64,000 nt of DNA. It comes from DASSBG01 sp963800395. Its GTDB lineage: Bacteria > Pseudomonadota > Gammaproteobacteria > Xanthomonadales > Rhodanobacteraceae. The translations under genes were made by a program, and so were the position numbers. The stretch lies in contig CAWDBD010000014.1 of the NCBI GenBank assembly GCA_963800395.1, positions 434,001 through 498,000 of the forward strand, written 5' to 3'. Below, one piece after another: positions 58,835-64,000 of this stretch. The notes under the pieces are model-generated. The model was not told where the DNA came from and made no database searches. It was given only the letters and a program-made list of their open reading frames with translations. The stretch's first letter is position 1, and each line of letters begins with the position of its first letter.

Positions 58835-59230
58835 TCATTGCAAGGCGGCAGCGACGCGTCTGCGCGAACTCAGCCTCGCGCCAAGCACGGTAGACGGCAG
58901 CAGAAGAATCAGGAAGCTGAGGTGGTACCAGAGCGGCATCACATCCCAGTATTGAAGCTGCACGAAGATACCGACCGCCAGCAGGATCAGGCCGAGCACC
59001 ACACCGGCGCTCATGGCGCGTGCTTGCGCGATGCGCCCTGCGACCCAGCCGGAAATGATGGAGAACGCCACGCTGAGTGCCAGTATCAGCGCCAGCATGC
59101 CGGTGCTTCCGGTCGACCCGTCGCTATTGAAATACTGCGGAAAGGCCGTCGAGATTACAGCGTTGTTGCCCAGGAAAAGTACCGTCCAGAAAATGAAACC
59201 CGCCACTACTGCAATAACCAGTCGCATCAT
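58835..59230 (-). CDS. Small membrane protein of unknown function
   Basis: 131 residues (start at the tandem ATGs 59230/59227). Four hydrophobic segments: LVIAVVAGFIFWTVLFLGN, MLALILALSVAFSIISGWVAG, AGVVLGLILLAVGIFVQL and WYHLSFLILLLPSTVLGARL. The only other features are the small-residue pattern SGWVAGRIA and a basic C-terminal tail. No family could be named. It is divergent from the helicase gene. Confidence 0.7.
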   Translation of the reverse strand: MMRLVIAVVAGFIFWTVLFLGNNAVISTAFPQYFNSDGSTGSTGMLALILALSVAFSIISGWVAGRIAQARAMSAGVVLGLILLAVGIFVQLQYWDVMPLWYHLSFLILLLPSTVLGARLSSRRRVAAALQ

Positions 59231-59329
59231 GATCGCGTCCCCGCATTTGGATGGAGTACAAATCATAGTCCGCATTCTGGCGGAGTTGTTATGGTTTCGT
59301 TGCGGGCCCGGGTCGGCGATACTGGCGTG

Positions 59330-61278
59330 ATGGATGATCAAGCCAAGCCTGCCCAGTTGCTGGGCGCTGAAGGCCCGTTTGCGCGGGAACTGAGCAATTT
59401 TGCCCCGCGGGTCGTGCAGCAGCGCATGGCCACCGCGGTAGGCACCGCGATCGAGCAGTCGGATACCCTGGTGGTCGAGGCCGGCACCGGGACCGGCAAG
59501 ACCTTTGCCTATCTGGTGCCTGCCATCCTGTCCGGCCAGCGGGTGATCGTGTCGACCGGCACCAAGGCGCTTCAGGATCAGCTTTTTCATCGCGATGTGC
59601 CGCGCGTGCAGAAGGTGCTGGGGGTCCCGTTCAAGGCCAGTCTGCTGAAGGGGCGCGCCAATTATCTATGCCTGTACAGGCTGGACCAGACCCGTCATGA
59701 GGCGCCGCCAGCCGGCTCGGCGCTGGCGACCGATCTGGCACAGGTCGAGGCGTGGTCGCAACGTACCCGCAGCGGGGACCGCATGGAGCTGGTTGAGGTG
59801 CCCGAGGATTCGGCCATCTGGCCCAGGGTGACCTCGACGGTGGACAACTGCCTGGCCAGCGAATGCCCGTTTTTTGACGATTGCCATGTATACAAGGCGC
59901 GTCGCAAGGCACAGGATTCCGACCTCGTGGTGGTCAATCACCACCTCTTGCTGGCCGACATGGCGCTCAAGGTGGAAGGGTTTGGTGACATCCTGCCCGA
60001 GGCCCAGGCCTTTGTCCTGGACGAGGCCCATCAGGTGCCGGCGCTGGCCGGACAGTTCTTTTCGCAGTCAGTCAGCGCGCGCCAGATCAGCGAACTGGTC
60101 AAGGACAGCTACGCCGAGTGCGGCGAGGTATCGGCGGCGCTGGCCGAGCTGAACGAGCCACTTGGGGCAACTGGAAGCGCAGCTGAAAAAGGCACGGCTG
60201 GCGATGCAGGCGCTGGTGCCGCGCGGCACCTTTGCCGACATCGAGGCCAATGCCGGGGCATTGACTGCCATCGAAGAACTGGCGCAGCGCCTGCAGGCGG
60301 TGGTCGAGGCCCTGTCTGTTCAGGCTGATCGCTCGCGTGGCATGGACTCGGTATATTCGCGCGCGCAATTGCTTCTCAGCCGCCTGGGTCGATTGCTGCA
60401 CAAGCCCGGCACGGGCGACGATGACGACGAGTCGCTTGATGGTGAGGTGCGCTGGTACGAGACCAGCCGTTTCGGCTTCGTGCTCAGCGTGACACCGCTG
60501 GATCTGGCCACGCCGTTGCGGCGCATGCGCGAGAGTACCGGAGCGGCCTGGATTTTCACCTCGGCAACGCTCTCGGTGGCCGGTCGTTTTGATCACTTTT
60601 CGCGCCAGATGGGGCTGGACGATCCGCAGACGCTTTGCCTGGACAGTCCTTTCGATTTTGCCCGCCAGTCGCTGCTGTACTTGCCCAGCGGTCTGCCCGA
60701 TCCGCGTGATCGCGACTATACCGATCGCGTCATCGACATGGTGCGGCCGGTACTGGACGCTGCCGGCGGGCGCAGCTTCGTGCTGTTCACCTCGCATCGA
60801 GCCTTGCGCCGCGCCGAGGAACTGCTGCGTGATTCCCTGCCGTATCCGCTGCTGGTGCAGGGCAGTGCGCCACGCAACAGCCTGCTGGAGCAGTTTCGCG
60901 AGGCCGGCAACGCGGTTTTGCTGGGCGCGGCCACGTTCTGGGAAGGGGTGGATGTGGCCGGCGAGGCCCTGAGTTGCGTGATCATCGACAAGTTGCCCTT
61001 CGCGGCACCGGGCGACCCGGTACGCGAAGCGCGCATGAATGCCATTCGCGAGACCGGCGGCAGTCCGTTTACCGACATGCAGGTGCCGGAGGCGGCGATT
61101 GCGCTGAAGCAGGGTTGCGGACGCCTGATCCGCGACGTCAATGACCGCGGTGTATTGATGCTGTGTGACCCGAGGCTGCTTGGCAAAGGCTACGGACGCC
61201 TGTTCCTCAACAGTCTGCCGCCCATGCGCCAGACCCGGGACCTGCACGACGTGCAAGCGCTTCTTTGCCCCCGAGTAG
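59330..61278 (+). pseudogene. yoaA: DinG/YoaA-type XPD-like DNA helicase, frameshifted
   Basis: A superfamily 2 5'-3' helicase. Walker A is VVEAGTGTGKTFAYLVP. Four cysteines of the iron-sulfur cluster region are visible: KGRANYLCLYRL, then NCLASECPFFDDC. The DEAH box is FVLDEAHQVPALAG. One indel near 60165 switches frame. The second part has WIFTSATLSVAG, FVLFTSHRALRRAEELL, and motif VI KQGCGRLIRD. A second likely indel near 61250 hides the natural end RFFAPE, whose TAG stop at 61276 is the first base triplet of the following palindrome. Start ATG 59330; ATG 59291 is an alternative. Confidence 0.87.
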
Positions 61279-62169
61279 GGTGCTGCTGAGCAACGCGGCC
61301 ATGGCCCGACGAGGCCTTGAGCCGATGTAGGGTGCTGCTGAGCAACGCGAAGCGCACCGCGGCGCGAAATGCAAATGGCCCTTCACGCGCCGGGGTGCTT
61401 TTCGAGAAAGGGGACATGCGTGTCTTTGCAGGGTGCTTCGGTTGTGCACGATGCGCCGGGCCCCAATCGATGGTGCGCTTCGCTGCGCTCAGCAGCACCC
61501 TACGGCTTTCGTCTGGCAAGGGCGCATTTCGACGGAGCCTTGAGTTGGGTAGGGTGCTGCTGAGCAACGCGAAGCGCACCGCTGCGCGAAATGCAAATGG
61601 CCCTTCACGCGCCGGGGTGCTTTTCGAGAAAGGGGACATGCGTGTCTTTGCAGGGTGCTTCGGTTGTGCACGATGCGCCGGGCCCCGATCGATGGTGCGC
61701 TTCGCTGCGCTCAGCAGCACCCTACGGCTTTCGTCTGGCAAGGGCGCATTTCGACGGAGCCTTGAGTTGGGTAGGGTGCTGCTGAGCAACGCGAAGCGCA
61801 CCGCTGCGCGAAATGCAAATGGCCCTTCACGCGCCGGGGTGCTTTTCGAGAAAGGGGACATGCGTGTCTTTGCAGGGTGCTTCGGTTGTGCACGATGCGC
61901 CGGGCCCCGATCGATGGTGCGCTTCGCTGCGCTCAGCAGCACCCTACGGCTTTCGTCTGGCAAGGGCGCATTTCGACGGAGCCTTGAGTTGGGTAGGGTG
62001 CTGCTGAGCAACGCGAAGCGCACCGCTGCGCGAAATGCAAATGGCCCTTCACGCGCCGGGGTGCTTTTCGAGAAAGGGGACATGCGTGTCTTTGCAGGGT
62101 GCTTCGGTTGTGCACGATGCGCCGGGCCCCGATCGATGGTGCGCTTCGCTGCGCTCAGCAGCACCCTAC
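61276..62169. repeat. Tandem array of a 222-bp family C unit
   Basis: After a short partial copy (61276-61327), units begin with TAGGGTGCTGCTGAGCAACG at 61328, 61550, 61772 and 61994, exactly 222 bp apart. The last is cut at the CACCCTAC end at 62169. Each unit holds a left arm, a 110-bp interior, a right arm (GGTGCGCTTCGCTGCGCTCA to CACCCTA) and a 48-bp linker. Units are nearly identical. Because 222 is divisible by three, long open frames run on both strands, but they are judged artefacts. It fills most of the 1-kb gap between the helicase and tsaB. Confidence 0.93.
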
Positions 62170-62294
62170 AGGTTTTGTCTGGCACGGCGCGCTGCGTTCG
62201 GCAGCACTTGCGTAGTTATAATGATGTCTGTTGTGCGCATCGGCTGGCTCAATGCCATGCGACGGTTCCCTACAGGCAGTGAGTGTGTGAATAG

Positions 62295-62984
62295 ATGAGT
62301 CTTCTGGCTTTCGAGACATCCACCGAATCGTGTTCTGTCGCCTTGTTGCATGGCGATGAGCTGATCTGGCGCAGCCAGTTGGCGCCGCGCCGTCATGCCG
62401 AGCTGGTGCTGCCGATGGCGGATGAACTGCTGGCCGAGGCCGGTATCGGCAAGTCGCAGCTGGACGCGATTGCTGTCGGCCGCGGGCCGGGGGCGTTCAC
62501 CGGCGTGCGCCTCGGCGTCTCACTGGCGCAGGGCCTCGCCTTTGCCCTGGACCTGCCGGTGGTGCCCGTGTCGTCCCTGGCGGCGCTGGCGATGCAGGCC
62601 CCTGTGGACGGGCCTGCGACGCTGGCGGTGATCGATGCACGCATGGGCGAGGTGTATGCCGCTTGTTTTTCACGCGACGAGCAGGGCCTGGTGCAGCCAC
62701 TTGACGAGGAACGGGTGAGCGCACCAGAAGACATCAGACTGCCCGGCTCGGGCCAGGAATGGCAGGTCCTTGGCAGTGGCTGGGCGGTATATGCCGACAC
62801 CCTGCGCGCTGCCGTGGGCTCGGACCCACGCTGGTCCGCCGCCGAGCATTACCCTCAAGCTGCCGATACAGCCCGTCTGGCAGCGCGTGACCTGAAGGCT
62901 GGCGGGGGAGTGCCCGCCGACCAGGCCTTGCCGGTGTATCTGCGTGACAAGGTTGCGCAGACTGTTGCCGAACGCGCGCAGTAG
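62295..62984 (+). CDS. tsaB: tRNA t6A biosynthesis protein TsaB
   Basis: 229 residues. With TsaD, TsaE and TsaC it makes N6-threonylcarbamoyladenosine in tRNAs. The ASKHA-fold N-terminus MSLLAFETSTESCSVALLHG, the HAELVLPMADELLAEAG segment, and the signature GRGPGAFTGVRLGVSLAQGLAFAL are all typical. The ATG at 62295 gives the standard start. Its promoter must lie in the 125 bases after the 222-bp array. Confidence 0.95.
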   Translation: MSLLAFETSTESCSVALLHGDELIWRSQLAPRRHAELVLPMADELLAEAGIGKSQLDAIAVGRGPGAFTGVRLGVSLAQGLAFALDLPVVPVSSLAALAMQAPVDGPATLAVIDARMGEVYAACFSRDEQGLVQPLDEERVSAPEDIRLPGSGQEWQVLGSGWAVYADTLRAAVGSDPRWSAAEHYPQAADTARLAARDLKAGGGVPADQALPVYLRDKVAQTVAERAQ

Positions 62985-62996
62985 ATACAGGGGCAG

Positions 62997-63025
62997 GCAG
63001 GGTGCGCGGGTCTCGCGCACCCTGC
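62997..63025 (+). terminator. Perfect 12-bp hairpin after tsaB
   Basis: GCAGGGTGCGCG, loop GGTCT, CGCGCACCCTGC, 12 bases after the tsaB stop. A stable hairpin without a T tract. Its arm resembles the ends of family C elements (GGGTGCG/CGCACCC). Confidence 0.5.
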
Positions 63026-63217
63026 AGGCTCCTGGCCCGCATTATTCAGCAAGCTTCTACTGCGCCGGCCCAATGACACGCCCGGCACGGCTTGCGCCTG
63101 GTCGCAGTGCTCGACGTAGTGTCGGCTACGCCTGCGCACTGCGCGGTCGCGAGCGCCACGCCGGACATGCCCTTGAACCGGCTCGCTACGAACGCTGATG
63201 AATAGCTGACACCGAGG

Positions 63218-63562
63218 TCAGTGATGCGTTTTCAGGCAGCTGCTCATGAAGGTTTTGCGTGCCGCGCCCTTGAGCGACTTGCTGCGGGCTTCAGCGTTGC
63301 ACGTCTTCATGCGTTGCTGTGACGAATTCATGGCGTGGCTGTTTTTGCCACTGAGGCAGCTTTTCATGAAGGCCTTGTGGGCGGCGCCGTGCTTTCCTCT
63401 GGCCTGTTTGTTGCAGTTTGCCATGCGTTGCTGTTGCGCCGTTGGAGCCTTGTGCTGTGCGGCTGCCGGGTTCGTGGCGGCCAGGGCCGGGCTGGCAAAC
63501 AACATGCATCCCAGGACGACTGCGGCAGCAGCCGCGGCGGGACGTGCAAATCGGGTGAACAT
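63218..63562 (-). CDS. psiF: PsiF-repeat secreted protein
   Basis: 114 residues with a signal peptide (AAAAAAVVLGCMLFASPALAA). Two PsiF repeats follow: QQRMANCNKQARGKHG...FMKSCLSG and QQRMKTCNAEARSKSLKG...FMSSCLKTHH. Each holds two cysteines likely to pair in the periplasm. PsiF was named for phosphate-starvation induction in E. coli; the biochemical role is unknown. No Pho box was identified here. Confidence 0.88.
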   Translation of the reverse strand: MFTRFARPAAAAAAVVLGCMLFASPALAATNPAAAQHKAPTAQQQRMANCNKQARGKHGAAHKAFMKSCLSGKNSHAMNSSQQRMKTCNAEARSKSLKGAARKTFMSSCLKTHH

Positions 63563-63673
63563 GGACGGACTCCTTCACGGAACACCGGCGGGATTGCCGG
63601 TGGCCGGATGGTACGCCTCAGCGCAAGTTTCGTGCCGGGCAGTCCGTCATGTCATTGTCCAGTCGTTCAGGAT

Positions 63674-64000
63674 TCAGGCTGCTTCCTGGGCGCTGACGCG
63701 CGGGCCTTCGGTGAGCGCGTGGCGGATCTGGTTGATGATCAGGTCCACTTCGGCGCTGGTGACTTCGAAGTGCGGCGTGAAGCGCAGCGAGTTGGTGCCA
63801 CCGTGGATCACGCCGACGCCATGTTCGCGCATGAATTCTTCCGTGGAACCATCGCCGAAGCATTTGAATTCACTGGACAGTTCACACGAGAACAGCAGGC
63901 CGGTGCCCTGCACCTTGGTAATCAGGCCACCCAGTTCGTCTTTCAGCTTGTTGAGTTTGTCGACAAACTCCTGGCCGCGCTCGCGAATGTTGTTGCGCAC
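63674..64000 (-). CDS. Class-III PLP aminotransferase, C-terminal part
   Basis: The last 108 codons of a gene that extends beyond the window. LKDELGGLITKVQGTGLLFSCEL, then HGVGVIHGGTNSLRFTPHFEVTSAEVDLI, matches the small C-terminal domain of class-III aminotransferases (acetylornithine, 4-aminobutyrate and relatives). The catalytic lysine lies outside, so the substrate cannot be assigned. Confidence 0.75.
   Translation of the reverse strand: MRNNIRERGQEFVDKLNKLKDELGGLITKVQGTGLLFSCELSSEFKCFGDGSTEEFMREHGVGVIHGGTNSLRFTPHFEVTSAEVDLIINQIRHALTEGPRVSAQEAA

Noticed and set aside
61190..62282. Long repetitive open frames on both strands (about 320-330 codons) encoding 74-residue repeats
   Set aside because: They exist only because the 222-bp repeat is divisible by three and stop-poor. 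No ribosome-binding site, no recognisable domain, and both strands are equally open.

Overview
The window reads as a chromosomal segment of a GC-rich gammaproteobacterium of the Xanthomonadales (Lysobacterales) type. The strongest argument is gene order. A cystathionine beta-synthase/cystathionine gamma-lyase (metB) pair at 32-34.8 kb and etfA/etfB at 56.8-58.7 kb flank a surface-polysaccharide cluster. That is the hypervariable metB-etfA LPS locus known from Xanthomonas and relatives. The blocks yjeT-purA, cmk-rpsA-ihfB-lapA-lapB, fabA-fabB and pilU fit the same group.

Layout. 0-10 kb: end of a YjeT-like gene, purA, epmA, a translationally coupled pair of secreted proteins (hydrolase plus unknown), a catalase with an OxyR-type site upstream, and a lipoprotein gamma-glutamyltransferase. 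10-14.7 kb: a MalY/PatB-like aminotransferase, a DUF2461 protein, sbcB and orn, all carrying frameshifts. 14.7-19.3 kb: cmk, rpsA, ihfB, lapA, lapB, all intact. 19.3-23.2 kb: a WbpL-like GT4 initiating transferase, a WbpM/CapD-like nucleotide-sugar dehydratase and galU, all densely frameshifted. 23.2-34.8 kb: tpx, a large satellite array, fabB/fabA, lplA, pilU, a DUF4398 lipoprotein plus OmpA-like protein, a DUF465 protein, cbs and metB. 34.8-56.7 kb: the polysaccharide locus, with glycosyltransferases, a Wzm/Wzt ABC exporter, two sulfotransferase-like proteins (one fused to two GT2 domains), a DUF2142 membrane protein, methyltransferases, asparagine synthetase, a DprE2-like reductase, a HAD-UbiA fusion and an acetoacetyl-CoA synthetase. 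56.8-64 kb: etfA, etfB, a membrane protein, a DinG/YoaA helicase, a 222-bp tandem array, tsaB, a PsiF protein and the end of a class-III aminotransferase.

The most unusual content is non-coding. Several families of palindromic elements (called A-D here) sit between genes. At four places (9.4-10.4, 23.8-25.2, 34.8-35.8 and 61.3-62.2 kb) such an element lies in a tandem amplification. Two of these amplifications include the 3' end of the neighbouring gene (ggt and a glycosyltransferase).

Many genes carry single-base frameshifts, including orn and galU, which are normally important or essential. Codon structure is preserved on both sides of each shift, so long-read consensus errors are the simplest explanation. 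Entries of type 'pseudogene' here mean 'reading frame broken as given', not proven loss of function. No tRNA, rRNA, CRISPR array, transposase or phage gene was seen.
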